Positions 36,193-45,481 of a DNA stretch of 64,000 bases are shown here, in pieces. Both the position numbers and the translations under genes were made by a program. The notes beneath the pieces are model-generated. The model searched no databases. It had not been told where the DNA came from and saw nothing but the letters and a program-made list of their open reading frames with translations. Each line of letters starts with the position of its first letter. Position 1 is the stretch's first letter. The DNA is from Pseudodesulfovibrio sp. (GTDB taxonomy: Bacteria; Desulfobacterota; Desulfovibrionia; Desulfovibrionales; Desulfovibrionaceae): positions 79,122 through 143,121 of the forward strand of contig JAEINO010000004.1 of assembly GCA_016342345.1 (NCBI GenBank), given 5' to 3'.

Positions 36193-37800
36193 ATGTTTTG
36201 TTATCAGTGTGAACAAGCTGCCAAGGGCGGCTGCACAAAAATCGGCGTCTGTGGAAAGAGTGACAACACCGCGACTCTTCAGGATCTTCTTCTTTATCTT
36301 ACCAAGGGACTTTCACAGGTCGCCATTGGTGCTCGTGCGGCTGGCATTGAAGATGCTGATGTGAACCTCTTTGTGGTTAAGGCTGTTTTCTCCACCTTGA
36401 CCAATGTCAATTTCGACGATGCCCGTTTTGTCGAGCTTATTAATCAGTGTGTTGCCCTGCGTGAAGCTCTTAAGGCCAGAATCAGCGATGTTTCTTTTGA
36501 TGGCCCGGCAGTGCTCGAAGCCGCGTCCGGTCTTGAAAGTCTGGTCGCCCAAGGTAAACAGTACGGCGTTGAGAACGACCCGGAAACCAACGAGGATCTC
36601 AAGTCTCTCAAGCAGACAGTGATTTATGGTCTCAAGGGGGTTGCCGCCTATGCCGATCACGCTGCAATTCTCGGCCACGAAGACAATGCTTTGTATGCCG
36701 GAATCCAGGATCTGCTCGTGGCCACACTATCCACTGACCTGACTCTCGAACAATGCGTCGAAGCTGCCTTGGAGTGCGGACGAGTCAATATTCGCGCCAT
36801 GGAATTGCTGGATGCAGCCAATACCTCCACTTATGGTCACCCCGAACCGACCGAAGTCAAACTCGGTGCCACGGCAGGCAAGGCCATTCTTGTCTCCGGT
36901 CACGATTTGAAAGACCTGCACACCCTGCTCAAGCAGACCGAAGGCAAGGGAATCAATATCTACACTCACGGTGAAATGCTGCCTTGTCTTGCATACCCCG
37001 AACTGAAGAAATACCCGCATCTGGTAGGTCACTATGGTACTGCCTGGCAGAATCAGCAGAAGGAATTCGCAGAGTTTCCAGGTTCGATCCTGATGACCAC
37101 CAACTGTATCCAGAAGCCCAAGGGCTACATGGATGCCATCTTCACCACCGGCCTGGTTGGTTGGCCTGGAGCGGTCCACGTTGGCAATGAAGACTTTACC
37201 CCGGTCATCGAGAAAGCCTTGTCCATGGATGGTTTTGCTGCAGACACTGACAAGGGTACTGTCATGACCGGTTTTGCCCGCAACGCGGTCATGTCAGTTG
37301 CCGGTACGGTCATTGACGCGGTCAAGTCCGGTGCTATCAGGCACTTCTTCCTCGTCGGCGGTTGCGATGGTGCAAAGCCTGGTCGCAATTATTACACCGA
37401 ATTTGTCGAAAAGACTCCCAAAGATACCATTATTCTGACTCTGGCCTGCGGCAAGTTCCGCTTCTTTGACAAGAAGCTCGGCGATATCGGTGGCATACCG
37501 CGTCTGCTTGATGTTGGTCAGTGCAATGATGCCTATTCTGCGGTCAAGATTGCCATGGCATTGGCCGAGGCCTTTGATTGTACTGTCAACGAGCTTCCTC
37601 TGTCCCTGGTTTTGTCCTGGTATGAACAGAAGGCCGTTGCCATCCTGCTTTCCTTGTTGGCCCTCGGCATCAAGAACATCAAGCTCGGACCGACACTTCC
37701 GGCGTTCATCACGCCCAATGTGTTGAACTACCTTGTTGAGAACTACAATATTGCACCTATTACCACTCCAGATGCCGACCTCAAGGAAATTCTTGGTTAA
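36193..37800 (+). CDS. hcp: Hybrid-cluster protein Hcp (hydroxylamine/NO reductase)
   Basis: Hcp protects anaerobes from nitrosative stress by reducing nitric oxide or hydroxylamine at a unique Fe-S-O cluster. The true start is the ATG at 36193 (AAGGAG upstream); the extension to 36085 in the track is not needed. The 535-residue protein begins MFCYQCEQAAKGGCTKIGVCG, giving the Cys3-Cys6-Cys14-Cys20 cluster of class I Hcp with short C-x2-C spacing. Later segments TNCIQKPKGY, GGCDGAKPGRNYYTEF, LACGKFRFF and DVGQCNDAYSAVKIAMALA hold hybrid-cluster Cys/Glu ligands. A terminator follows. Regulation by an HcpR-type site is suggested upstream. Confidence 0.95.
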   Translation: MFCYQCEQAAKGGCTKIGVCGKSDNTATLQDLLLYLTKGLSQVAIGARAAGIEDADVNLFVVKAVFSTLTNVNFDDARFVELINQCVALREALKARISDVSFDGPAVLEAASGLESLVAQGKQYGVENDPETNEDLKSLKQTVIYGLKGVAAYADHAAILGHEDNALYAGIQDLLVATLSTDLTLEQCVEAALECGRVNIRAMELLDAANTSTYGHPEPTEVKLGATAGKAILVSGHDLKDLHTLLKQTEGKGINIYTHGEMLPCLAYPELKKYPHLVGHYGTAWQNQQKEFAEFPGSILMTTNCIQKPKGYMDAIFTTGLVGWPGAVHVGNEDFTPVIEKALSMDGFAADTDKGTVMTGFARNAVMSVAGTVIDAVKSGAIRHFFLVGGCDGAKPGRNYYTEFVEKTPKDTIILTLACGKFRFFDKKLGDIGGIPRLLDVGQCNDAYSAVKIAMALAEAFDCTVNELPLSLVLSWYEQKAVAILLSLLALGIKNIKLGPTLPAFITPNVLNYLVENYNIAPITTPDADLKEILG

Positions 37801-37831
37801 CGGCCCCGTTGATTTTGTCAGTACTTTGCGC

Positions 37832-37864
37832 CCGGTTCGGCATTTGCCGGACCGGTTTTTTTTT
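37832..37864 (+). terminator. Rho-independent terminator after hcp
   Basis: CCGGTTCGGC (37832-37841) and GCCGGACCGG (37846-37855) form a 10-bp stem with one mismatch and a 4-base loop, followed by nine T residues. It lies about 30 bases past the hcp stop. Confidence 0.88.
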
Positions 37865-38094
37865 GCCAGTGGATTATTTTTCTGATTTTACAGGTTATCA
37901 AGACGGGCACGATTCTTGGATTTGAAGCATACATCAGGCTGTGCAGGATTCTGCGTGCAGGCAAGGGGTGTGCCGTCGTTCGGATGGTGTTATTGAATAT
38001 GGACAGCCATATTTTTTTGGTCTGAGTGCCAGGGTATATTGATTTTTCAATGATAGTGGGCCATACCCAAAAGATAATATCAGAGGGAGCTATC

Positions 38095-39330
38095 ATGGGT
38101 GACGAGCAATTTTTGAGTCAGGACAGTGCGGTGCTGACTATTCTCAAGACCAGCGAAGAGGTGAATCAACTCAAGGATGTGGACACCATCCTTGACAAGA
38201 TTCTCTATGAATCCCGCAAATTTGCCAATGCTGACGCCGGTTCCATATTTCTGGTTGAAAAGGATCGTCTGATTTTCAGCTACGTCCAGAACGATACGTT
38301 GTTCAAGAAGGAAACCGCCAACGCGGCCCTGTATCAGAATTTCGGGATTCCCATCAACGAGCAATCCATTGTGGGATATGTTGCCAAGACCCGCCAAAGT
38401 CTGGTTATTGATGATGCCTATGAATTGGACCCGATCCTGCCATTTTCCTTTAATAAGTCCTTTGATGAGAAATCCGGCTTTCGCACTACGAGCATGCTGA
38501 CGATCCCGCTCATAGCCCAGGAGAGTCGGCTGGTGGGAGTCATGCAACTCATCAATGCCAAGAATGATATGGGAAAGGTGGGGCCTTTTTCCAGTGAAGC
38601 CAAGATATACATTCCGCTTTTCTGTAATAATGCTTCAGTGGCCATCGAGCGCGGCATCATGAACCGCGAGCTTATCTTGCGCATGATGCAGATGGCCGAA
38701 TTGCGTGATCCCACGGAAACCGGGGCGCACGTTCAGCGTGTTGGGGCCTATTGTGCCGAAATCTATGGGACATGGGCATCTCGTCGTGGACATTCAGCCA
38801 AGGAGATCAAGCGGGCAAGGGACAATCTGCGACTGGCGGCCATGATGCATGATGTGGGAAAGGTCGGTATTTCCGACTCCATTCTCAAGAAACCTGCCAA
38901 ACTCACGGATGAAGAATTCGATGCCATGAAATGGCATACGGTCTACGGTGCCAGACTTTTCAAGAATGAGACCTCGGAATTGGATCGCATGAGCAGGGAG
39001 ATAGCTTTGTGTCATCACGAGAAATGGCAAGGGCGGGGGTATCCGGGTGTTGTCACACCGGATGTCTGGTCTGACGATGCCAAATTGGGTGAGCCCATAA
39101 ATGGTGAGGATATCCCGTTGGCGGCCAGGATTTGTGCGGTGGCCGATGTCTATGATGCATTGGCTTCACCCCGGTCCTACAAGGACCCGTTCCCGGACGA
39201 AAAGTGTCTCGGGATTCTCGAAAGTGATGCCGGAACGCATTTTGACCCGGAAATAGTGGAAGTTTTTGTTGAGATATTTGATGTCATCAAGGCTATTCGG
39301 GACAAGTATGTAGAAGCGACAAAAAAATAG
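38095..39330 (+). CDS. GAF-domain HD-GYP phosphodiesterase
   Basis: The start is placed at ATG 38095 (GAGGGAGC upstream), giving 411 residues; the track's 38026 start lacks a site. Residues about 30-190 form a GAF domain (ANADAGSIFLVEKDRLIFSYVQND, IVGYVAKTRQSLVIDDAY), and about 210-400 an HD-GYP domain with MMHDVGKVGISDSILKKPAKL, ALCHHEKWQGRGYPGV and VADVYDALASPRSYKDP. An insertion between GYP and DVYD (TPDVWSDDAKLGEPINGED) is longer than usual. Cytoplasmic; c-di-GMP hydrolysis gated by a GAF ligand is likely. The next gene follows after 13 bases, so they form an operon. Confidence 0.92.
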   Translation: MGDEQFLSQDSAVLTILKTSEEVNQLKDVDTILDKILYESRKFANADAGSIFLVEKDRLIFSYVQNDTLFKKETANAALYQNFGIPINEQSIVGYVAKTRQSLVIDDAYELDPILPFSFNKSFDEKSGFRTTSMLTIPLIAQESRLVGVMQLINAKNDMGKVGPFSSEAKIYIPLFCNNASVAIERGIMNRELILRMMQMAELRDPTETGAHVQRVGAYCAEIYGTWASRRGHSAKEIKRARDNLRLAAMMHDVGKVGISDSILKKPAKLTDEEFDAMKWHTVYGARLFKNETSELDRMSREIALCHHEKWQGRGYPGVVTPDVWSDDAKLGEPINGEDIPLAARICAVADVYDALASPRSYKDPFPDEKCLGILESDAGTHFDPEIVEVFVEIFDVIKAIRDKYVEATKK

Positions 39331-39343
39331 CCGGAGTGACTTC

Positions 39344-40252
39344 ATGAAAGCCGAAAAATTATACGACTTTGTTGATCCCGCTGATGCCGAGTGCGTGCGC
39401 CGTGAAGTTGAGATTTCCATGAAGGATTATTTCCCCGAGTATGATGGAGAAATTTTCAATCATGCCTTTGAAGATGTGGAAAAACTGTTTTTCGGTTTCT
39501 ATTCGGGATATCAGGCCAGCAATACCAAATATCACGATTTTGAGCACACGTGTTCAGTCGTTCTTGCCATGGTGAGGCTTATATACGGGGCTATGGCGGA
39601 GGGCGTTGTTTTTACTGAGGAAGAGTGCCGGAAGGGGCTTTTGGCCTCACTGTTTCACGACGTGGGATTGATTCAGACGACTGATGACACCCAGGGCACA
39701 GGAGCCAAATACACGGTCGGGCATGAAGAGCGGTCCATTCAGTTCATGCGTTGCAATCTTGATGGGATCTTGTGCGAGGATGACATAGAGGACATAGCTG
39801 ACTGTATTCGATGCACGATTCTTGCCATGTCCCCGCGCAAGGTGGTGTTTTGTACCGAGAACATGCAGGCAATGGGAAATTTTCTTGGCAGCGCGGACCT
39901 GTTGGCCCAGATTGCTGATCGTTATTATCTTGAAAAATTGCTCCTGCTTTTTGAGGAATTCGAGGAGGCCAAGCTGCCGGGGAATGGCACGGCTCTGGAT
40001 CTGTTGATGAAGACACGGTCCTTTTACAAGGATGTGGCCCGCAAGCGCATGGACAATGACCTGGGCAAGGCGGATCGCTATATGGAGCCTTACTTTAAGG
40101 CTCGTTGGAGTGTGGGTCGGGACTTGTATGCCGAGGCCATAGAGCGCAACCTTAATTATCTGGATGAAATTCTGGCAGGGTGCAAAGGCGACCTGGATTG
40201 TTTTCTTTTGGGGCTCAGAAGGGGTGACTTGTCCGTGGATATTCTCAGTTAG
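39344..40252 (+). CDS. HD-domain phosphohydrolase, PDEase-like
   Basis: The 302-residue protein has one HD domain: KYHDFEHTCSVVLAMVRLIYGA, then LLASLFHDVGLIQTTDD (HD pair), a VGHEERSIQFM helix and ADLLAQIADRYYLEKLLLLFEEF (a late Asp). The spacing of the His/Asp motifs, YH-x3-H followed by LFHDVG, recalls the class I cyclic-nucleotide phosphodiesterase fold, but it lacks the GYP motif. Substrate unknown; a cyclic nucleotide is a reasonable guess. It follows the GAF-HD-GYP gene by 13 bases with GGAG before the ATG, so the two are co-translated. Confidence 0.78.
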   Translation: MKAEKLYDFVDPADAECVRREVEISMKDYFPEYDGEIFNHAFEDVEKLFFGFYSGYQASNTKYHDFEHTCSVVLAMVRLIYGAMAEGVVFTEEECRKGLLASLFHDVGLIQTTDDTQGTGAKYTVGHEERSIQFMRCNLDGILCEDDIEDIADCIRCTILAMSPRKVVFCTENMQAMGNFLGSADLLAQIADRYYLEKLLLLFEEFEEAKLPGNGTALDLLMKTRSFYKDVARKRMDNDLGKADRYMEPYFKARWSVGRDLYAEAIERNLNYLDEILAGCKGDLDCFLLGLRRGDLSVDILS

Positions 40253-40370
40253 ATTCGAACTGTTTTAATCGGTACTTTCTTTATTCTCTTAATCCCTTAT
40301 AAATTTCGAGTGTAGGCGTAAATTGTTGGAACCTGCTTGTTTCCATCTTGGAATAGCGTATGGTTGTATC

Positions 40371-41630
40371 ATGTTAGAAAATGCATCACTCTATGAAGCC
40401 ATATTTGTTGCGCGCCAACCAGTATTTCATGCTGACGAGACAGTCTGGGGATACGAGTTGCTTTTCCGTTCTGGTGAAGAAAACGTGGCGAATATCATTG
40501 ATGATGTTCAGGCCACGTCCTCTGTCATTGTCGATGGTTTGACCATGGCTCTGGTGGGAATGAGTGACAAGGCCAAAGTGTTGATCAATTTTCCGGAGAA
40601 GATGCTTGTTGAGGATGCCGGGTTCGCCTTGCCCAAGGAGACCTGCATTATTGAAGTTTTGGAAAATGTCAGCCCCAGCAAGAAGGTTTTGTCTGCAATC
40701 AGAAGACTTAAGGATGCAGGGTATGCCATTGCGGTGGACGATTATTTTGGTCAGCCTCAACTCAAGCCTTTTCTTGATTTGGCTGACATTATAAAGATTG
40801 ATATATTGGAACTTGGTTCGGATCCCGAACGTATAGCTGGAGCGGTCAAGTCCATCCCGGACAATGGTTCCAAGCTGCTGGGCGAAAAAGTCGAGGACAA
40901 TCGCACTTTTGGCATTCTGAAGGACATGGGCTTTTCTCTGTTTCAGGGATTTTTTTTTAGTAAACCTGAAATCATACCCGGCAAAAAACTGACAACAAAC
41001 GAGATGACCAAGCTTCAACTCCTTTCCGAGTTGGCTAAATTGGATTTCGAACCCAAGCGATTGGCTGAAATTCTTCAATCTGATCCCAATCTGGCCTATA
41101 GACTGTTCCGGTACATCAATTCCGTTGGTTTCGGATTGCAGGAAAAGGTGACGTCACTGAAGCGTGCCATTGACATGATGGGCATGGTTCAGGCCAAGCA
41201 ATGGCTGCGCACTGTGATCATGGCTGATCTCAACCCGGCTCCCAAGGCTGGCGAGTTGGCTTACATGTCCGTGCATCGGGCCAAGTTTCTCGAGTCGATT
41301 TGCATGCAGTCGAACTTGAAGCAGTGCGCGCCGGAAACATTGTTTATCACAGGCCTGTTCTCGCTCCTTGATGCGATGCTTGGTGTTGATATGGATACGA
41401 TTCTCTGCACACTTCCTCTTGATGATTCCGTTATTCAGGCCCTGACTGGTGAGGGACGGGTACATGATCTGCTTGCGCTCGCCAACAGCTATGAGCACGG
41501 GTATTGGGCGGATACTACGCGTCGTCTGAAATCCCTGGATTTGGATACAGTCAAGGCTGACCTTCTTTATGCCCAATCCCGTAACTGGGCTCAGAAGATG
41601 CTTGGTTTTTCCAAGACTGAAGGGCCGTAG
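40371..41630 (+). CDS. EAL-like/HDOD signalling protein (YuxH type)
   Basis: I start at ATG 40371 (419 residues); the upstream TTG of the track adds residues without homology features. The N-terminal half resembles an EAL phosphodiesterase fold (IFVARQPVFHADETVWGYELLFRSG, IDILELG, GEKVEDNRTFGILKDMGFSLFQGFFFSKP), but the EAL residues read ELL and several metal ligands are altered, as in the YuxH group, so c-di-GMP hydrolysis is unlikely. The C-terminal half is an HDOD domain (AEILQSDPNLAYRLFRYINSV, KVTSLKRAIDMMGMVQAKQWL). It lies after two HD-domain genes on the same strand. Probably a signal-binding adaptor. Confidence 0.88.
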   Translation: MLENASLYEAIFVARQPVFHADETVWGYELLFRSGEENVANIIDDVQATSSVIVDGLTMALVGMSDKAKVLINFPEKMLVEDAGFALPKETCIIEVLENVSPSKKVLSAIRRLKDAGYAIAVDDYFGQPQLKPFLDLADIIKIDILELGSDPERIAGAVKSIPDNGSKLLGEKVEDNRTFGILKDMGFSLFQGFFFSKPEIIPGKKLTTNEMTKLQLLSELAKLDFEPKRLAEILQSDPNLAYRLFRYINSVGFGLQEKVTSLKRAIDMMGMVQAKQWLRTVIMADLNPAPKAGELAYMSVHRAKFLESICMQSNLKQCAPETLFITGLFSLLDAMLGVDMDTILCTLPLDDSVIQALTGEGRVHDLLALANSYEHGYWADTTRRLKSLDLDTVKADLLYAQSRNWAQKMLGFSKTEGP

Positions 41631-41821
41631 TGGGCGTGGGAAGGTAGCGGTTTGCCGAGATCGGGAGAGTTTTCTTGCGAGTCTGTTGCTTATTTTTTTT
41701 GTTCTCTCATCGAATATCTCCAGACATTTTGCTGAAGGTCTGGATTTTTTCTTGGTTTTTTCTTGAGAATATGTTGGTTTCGGGCTGTGAAAAAGGCTAG
41801 CTATAGCACAAGGAGCTGGAA

Positions 41822-42664
41822 ATGATGGATAAGGCGGCAGGTTTGCCCATTGGCATGTTCGACTCTGGCGTGGGTGGATTGACGGTTCTCAAGGCTGTGC
41901 GTGAGCAGATGCCTTGTGAAGATGTTGTCTATCTTGGAGATACTGCACGGTTGCCGTATGGTACCAAATCACCGCAGACCGTTTCCCGATATGCCGTTCA
42001 ATGCGCCGCAGAGTTGGTTGGTCGCAACATAAAGTTGCTCGTGGTGGCCTGTAACACCGCTTCTGCCATGGCACTTGATGCCTTGCGTGAAATATATTCC
42101 GATATTCCGGTTGTCGGCGTGGTCGAACCCGGTGCACAGGCAGCCTGTGTAGCCACGCGCAATCGTTCCATTGCGGTCATTGGCACGGAATCAACCATTG
42201 CTGGCGGGGCTTATCAGCGCGCCATTCACTCCATTGACCCCGGCACCCGCATAGTGGGCCATTCCTGTCCGCTCTTTGTGGCCCTGGCCGAAGAAGGGTG
42301 GACTGACGGGCCTATTCCCGAAGCTGTTGCCAAACGATATCTCGATCCGGTTTTTAGTCCGTTTTCCCTGGCTGAACAGTCTGTTATCCCAGATACTCTG
42401 GTCCTCGGATGTACACATTTCCCCTTGCTTGCCTCGGCTATTCAAAAGGCTGTTGATCCTGCCACTGTCATTGTGGATTCGGCTGCCACGACAGCCGCGA
42501 TAGTGCATGGGGAACTCGTCCGGTTGGGCCTTGGAAGGACTGGAGGAGGTTGCGGGAAAACCCTTTATCTCACCACGGATGATGTGGCTCGCTTTGCACG
42601 CACTGGAACGAGATTCCTAGGTAACCCCATATCCGAACGGGAAGTGGAGCTGGTTGATCTGTAA
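41822..42664 (+). CDS. murI: Glutamate racemase
   Basis: MurI converts L-glutamate to D-glutamate for peptidoglycan. The 280-residue enzyme has the N-terminal IGMFDSGVGGLTVLKAVREQMP and the two catalytic Cys motifs VACNTASA and LVLGCTHFPLL, with Asp in FDSGVGG and the pair DTARLPYG. Length is normal. AAGGAG is spaced correctly for the first of two adjacent ATGs. It appears to be a monocistronic gene on the plus strand; the next gene starts 129 bases later. Essential housekeeping function, no regulatory site recognised. Confidence 0.95.
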   Translation: MMDKAAGLPIGMFDSGVGGLTVLKAVREQMPCEDVVYLGDTARLPYGTKSPQTVSRYAVQCAAELVGRNIKLLVVACNTASAMALDALREIYSDIPVVGVVEPGAQAACVATRNRSIAVIGTESTIAGGAYQRAIHSIDPGTRIVGHSCPLFVALAEEGWTDGPIPEAVAKRYLDPVFSPFSLAEQSVIPDTLVLGCTHFPLLASAIQKAVDPATVIVDSAATTAAIVHGELVRLGLGRTGGGCGKTLYLTTDDVARFARTGTRFLGNPISEREVELVDL

Positions 42665-42793
42665 TTACGGTTTTTTATTTCCTTCCGTTCCCTTTTCAAG
42701 CCTCCTTCCTTCCCTTTCCTCAGCTCATGAGCTATTCCTACTCGCAGTAGAGTTCCATCTCGTTAATCAATGAACCGCAACAAGGAGTTTCCC

Positions 42794-43273
42794 TTGAAAC
42801 GCACCTTATCAGCCCTTGCCAGGAACGAGCCTGGCGTTTTGGCGAAAATGGCTTCCGAGTTTGGTAAATGCAAGGCGAACATTCTGTCTCTGGCAGCAGG
42901 GGAAACGGAAAATCCGGAAGTATCTCGTATAGTGCTTTGCCTCGAAGGAGATGGAAAGGCCATGGATGAGGCTGAGAAATATTTGAAAAACCTCAGTGGT
43001 ATCATTCAGATAGATGACCTTTCGCGCAAGGATTTCGTGGACCGGGAGCTTGTCATGATCAAGGTTGCCATGAATCGAGAGCAAACAGGGCAGTTGATGC
43101 AGATATTTGAAGTTTTTCGAGCCAATGTCGTGGGTATGGGCCAGGAAACCATCACGATTGAACTGGCTGGTGATCAGGAAAGGCTGGACGGGCTGATTCA
43201 GATGCTGATTCCCTATGGCATAAAGTCCATGTGTCGCTCTGGCATGATCGCGCTTAAGCGCGGGGATGAATAA
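42794..43273 (+). CDS. ilvH: Acetolactate synthase small subunit (ACT-domain regulatory subunit)
   Basis: The family start pattern is M-x-(R/K)-T-L-S followed by ENRPGVLARVAGLF. Here the TTG at 42794 gives MKRTLSALARNEPGVLAKMASEF, and AAGGAG at 42782-42787 fits this start, so I prefer it to the ATG at 42770. The 159-residue protein carries the ACT domain (1-75) and a C-terminal part (ELVMIKVAMN, ILVEV-like FEVFRANVVGM). It normally binds the large catalytic subunit and confers valine feedback. No large subunit is in the window; instead the gene overlaps ptb by 8 bases, so it may regulate or mark a branched-chain pathway together with ptb and buk. Confidence 0.8.
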   Translation: MKRTLSALARNEPGVLAKMASEFGKCKANILSLAAGETENPEVSRIVLCLEGDGKAMDEAEKYLKNLSGIIQIDDLSRKDFVDRELVMIKVAMNREQTGQLMQIFEVFRANVVGMGQETITIELAGDQERLDGLIQMLIPYGIKSMCRSGMIALKRGDE

Positions 43274-44222
43274 GTCCGTGGTGCAAGATGCACCCCTAAT
43301 CAGCCTGGATGGGTTGGTGCAGGCTGCCCTGTCCCATAATGAGGGCGGTGTCATGCCCAAGGTGGCCATTGCCCGGTCTGCCGAGGGTTTTGTGCTCAGG
43401 GCGGGAGTCGAGGCGTATGAGCGTGGCGTGGCCGAACCTGTGCTCATTGGTGATATCGGAGAGACGCAACGCATAGCGGATGAACTGGGGCTGGATATTT
43501 CTCCATTCCGGCAGGTGAATATGCCTGGCGACGAATTGGCCGTGTTCGAGGCTGTGCGCCTGTTTCGGGAAGGCGAAGCTCAATTGATCATGAAGGGGCT
43601 GGTGTCTACAGCGGCCCTTCTCAAGGCCGTGTTGAACAAGGAAACCGGTGTTCCCCACCCTTCGCGAATATTGAGCCATGTGTCTGTTTTCGAATCTCCG
43701 ATTGACGGGCGGCTGATGATCATGACCGATCCTGGTGTGAATATTATGCCGTCTCTGCAACGTAAGGTGGACATTCTCAAGAATGCCCTTGAAGTCGCCA
43801 GAATGATTGGGATGGTGCAACCCAAGGTCGCTGTTCTTGCGGCCACGGAGAAGATTAATTATCCCGCAATGCCAGCAACCTTGGACGGAGATATACTGAC
43901 CAAGATGGCCGGGCAGGGCGAATTCGGTGATGCCTTGGTACTTGGACCTCTTTCTCTTGATCTTGCCGTTTCGAGAGATGCTGCCGCGTGCAAGCAATTT
44001 GATAATCCGGTTGCCGGGTGTGCCGATATTCTGCTCACTCCCAACATTGAGGCAGGCAATATCCTGTACAAGGCCTTGTCAACGTTTTCTGGTTGCATCA
44101 TGGCGGCTGTGGTCGTGGGCAGCCGCGTACCCGTGGTGGTTCCGTCTCGTGGAGATTCGGATGCGAGCAAGTTCTACTCCATTGCTTTGGCCAGCCTGTT
44201 GGCCCAAAGGAGCCTGTCTTGA
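43266..44222 (+). CDS. ptb: Phosphate butyryltransferase
   Basis: Ptb transfers an acyl group from CoA to phosphate to give an acyl phosphate. The 318-residue protein has the PTA/PTB pattern: EAQLIMKGLVSTAALLKAVLNKETG, LMIMTDPGVNIMPSLQRKVDILKNALEVARMIGM, VAVLAATEKINYPAMPATLDGDILTKM and GPLSLDLAVSRDAAACK. The next gene is a butyrate kinase whose TTG overlaps the ptb stop, so the pair makes ATP from butyryl- or branched-chain acyl-CoA. The ptb start overlaps the preceding small-subunit gene by 8 bases, giving three coupled genes. The substrate may be isobutyryl- or isovaleryl-CoA rather than butyryl-CoA. Confidence 0.92.
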   Translation: MNKSVVQDAPLISLDGLVQAALSHNEGGVMPKVAIARSAEGFVLRAGVEAYERGVAEPVLIGDIGETQRIADELGLDISPFRQVNMPGDELAVFEAVRLFREGEAQLIMKGLVSTAALLKAVLNKETGVPHPSRILSHVSVFESPIDGRLMIMTDPGVNIMPSLQRKVDILKNALEVARMIGMVQPKVAVLAATEKINYPAMPATLDGDILTKMAGQGEFGDALVLGPLSLDLAVSRDAAACKQFDNPVAGCADILLTPNIEAGNILYKALSTFSGCIMAAVVVGSRVPVVVPSRGDSDASKFYSIALASLLAQRSLS

Positions 44223-45316
44223 ATATTTTTGTCATCAATACCGGTTCCACTTCCACCAAGTTGGCCTATTTTCAGGATGGAAAGGTTGTGGCCTTGCGGG
44301 AACACCAACATCCCAGAGAAGAACTGGCCCGTCTGGGGCGGGTGATTAACCAAATTGATTTTCGCATGGCAGTCATTCGAGATGCCATCGGAAAATCCGG
44401 CATTGATGTGAGTTCCATGGATGCCGTGGCCGGGCGCGGTGGTTTGTTGCATCCGTTGGACGGCGGTGTTTACGAAGTGTCTTACGATATGCTTAACGAT
44501 CTGCATACAGCAAGATATGGCGAGCATGCATGTAACCTTGGAGCGGTACTGGCCCACGAATTGGCTCAGGAATGGTCGGTACCGGCTTTTATTGTTGACC
44601 CGGTTGTCACGGACGAGTTGGAGGATGTGGCTAGGCTTACAGGGGTGCCCGGTATAGAGCGGCGCAGCCTTTTTCATGCCCTGAATCAACGGGGGGCGGC
44701 GAGGACAGTGGCGGCCCGTTTGGGCGTGGAGTATGAGGAGAGCAATTTTATTGTCTGTCATATGGGCGGCGGCATTTCCATTGGAGCACACAGGTTGGGT
44801 CGGGTGGTGGATGTGACCAACGCTCTGGACGGAGAGGGTCCGTTCTCACCTGAGCGCACAGGAGGTTTGCCCGTTATTCCGGTGTTGGAGATGATCAGTC
44901 GCGGTGAAACCACCCCGGAGCAATTGAAAAACGTCATTCTTCGCGGAGGGGGATTGTTTGCCCACATGGGGTCCAACGATTTGCGCGAGACTGTGGCACG
45001 GATGGAGTCTGGGCAGGACAGGGCCAGACTTGTATTTGAAGCATTGGCATACAACATAGCCAAGCATATTGCGTCCATGGTCCCTGCCCTGGTTGATGAG
45101 AACGGTGTGTTTGCCGTTGCTGCGGTGGTGTTGACGGGTGGCATGGCTCAAAGTCCTGTTTTGATTGACGAGATTACGCGCTTGATTCGATACGTAGGGC
45201 CAGTGGAAGTGGTTGTCGGTGAAGAGGAAATGATTGCCTTGGCGCATGGGGCCGAGCGCGTCCTGAATGGCGTTGAAAGTGCTCACCACTATCATGCCAT
45301 TCGTAAGAGCCCTTGA
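44219..45316 (+). CDS. buk: Butyrate kinase
   Basis: I place the start at TTG 44219: AAAGGAG lies 7 bases upstream and the protein then begins MNIFVINTGSTSTKLAYF, the phosphate-binding signature of acetate/butyrate kinases. The track's earlier start at 44093 is an overlap artefact. The 365-residue enzyme contains FIVCHMGGGISIGAHRLGRVVDVTNALDGEGPFSPERTG and a C-terminal VVLTGGMAQSP. It turns acyl phosphate plus ADP into acid plus ATP, completing the Ptb-Buk couple. The TTG start inside the ptb stop implies translational coupling. Confidence 0.93.
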   Translation: MNIFVINTGSTSTKLAYFQDGKVVALREHQHPREELARLGRVINQIDFRMAVIRDAIGKSGIDVSSMDAVAGRGGLLHPLDGGVYEVSYDMLNDLHTARYGEHACNLGAVLAHELAQEWSVPAFIVDPVVTDELEDVARLTGVPGIERRSLFHALNQRGAARTVAARLGVEYEESNFIVCHMGGGISIGAHRLGRVVDVTNALDGEGPFSPERTGGLPVIPVLEMISRGETTPEQLKNVILRGGGLFAHMGSNDLRETVARMESGQDRARLVFEALAYNIAKHIASMVPALVDENGVFAVAAVVLTGGMAQSPVLIDEITRLIRYVGPVEVVVGEEEMIALAHGAERVLNGVESAHHYHAIRKSP

Positions 45317-45481
45317 TGATCAAGTGGTTTCGGAGCTTTGTGTCGGAACAAATGGACCGGTGGTAGTGGTTGGAATATATTAGTATTGAGATTTCAATGA
45401 ATAGCAGATATGTCTATAAAATAGAAGAAAGTGGACTATTACGTGGTTGCTGGCGGAAAGCCTAGCCAAAGGAAATCTTGG

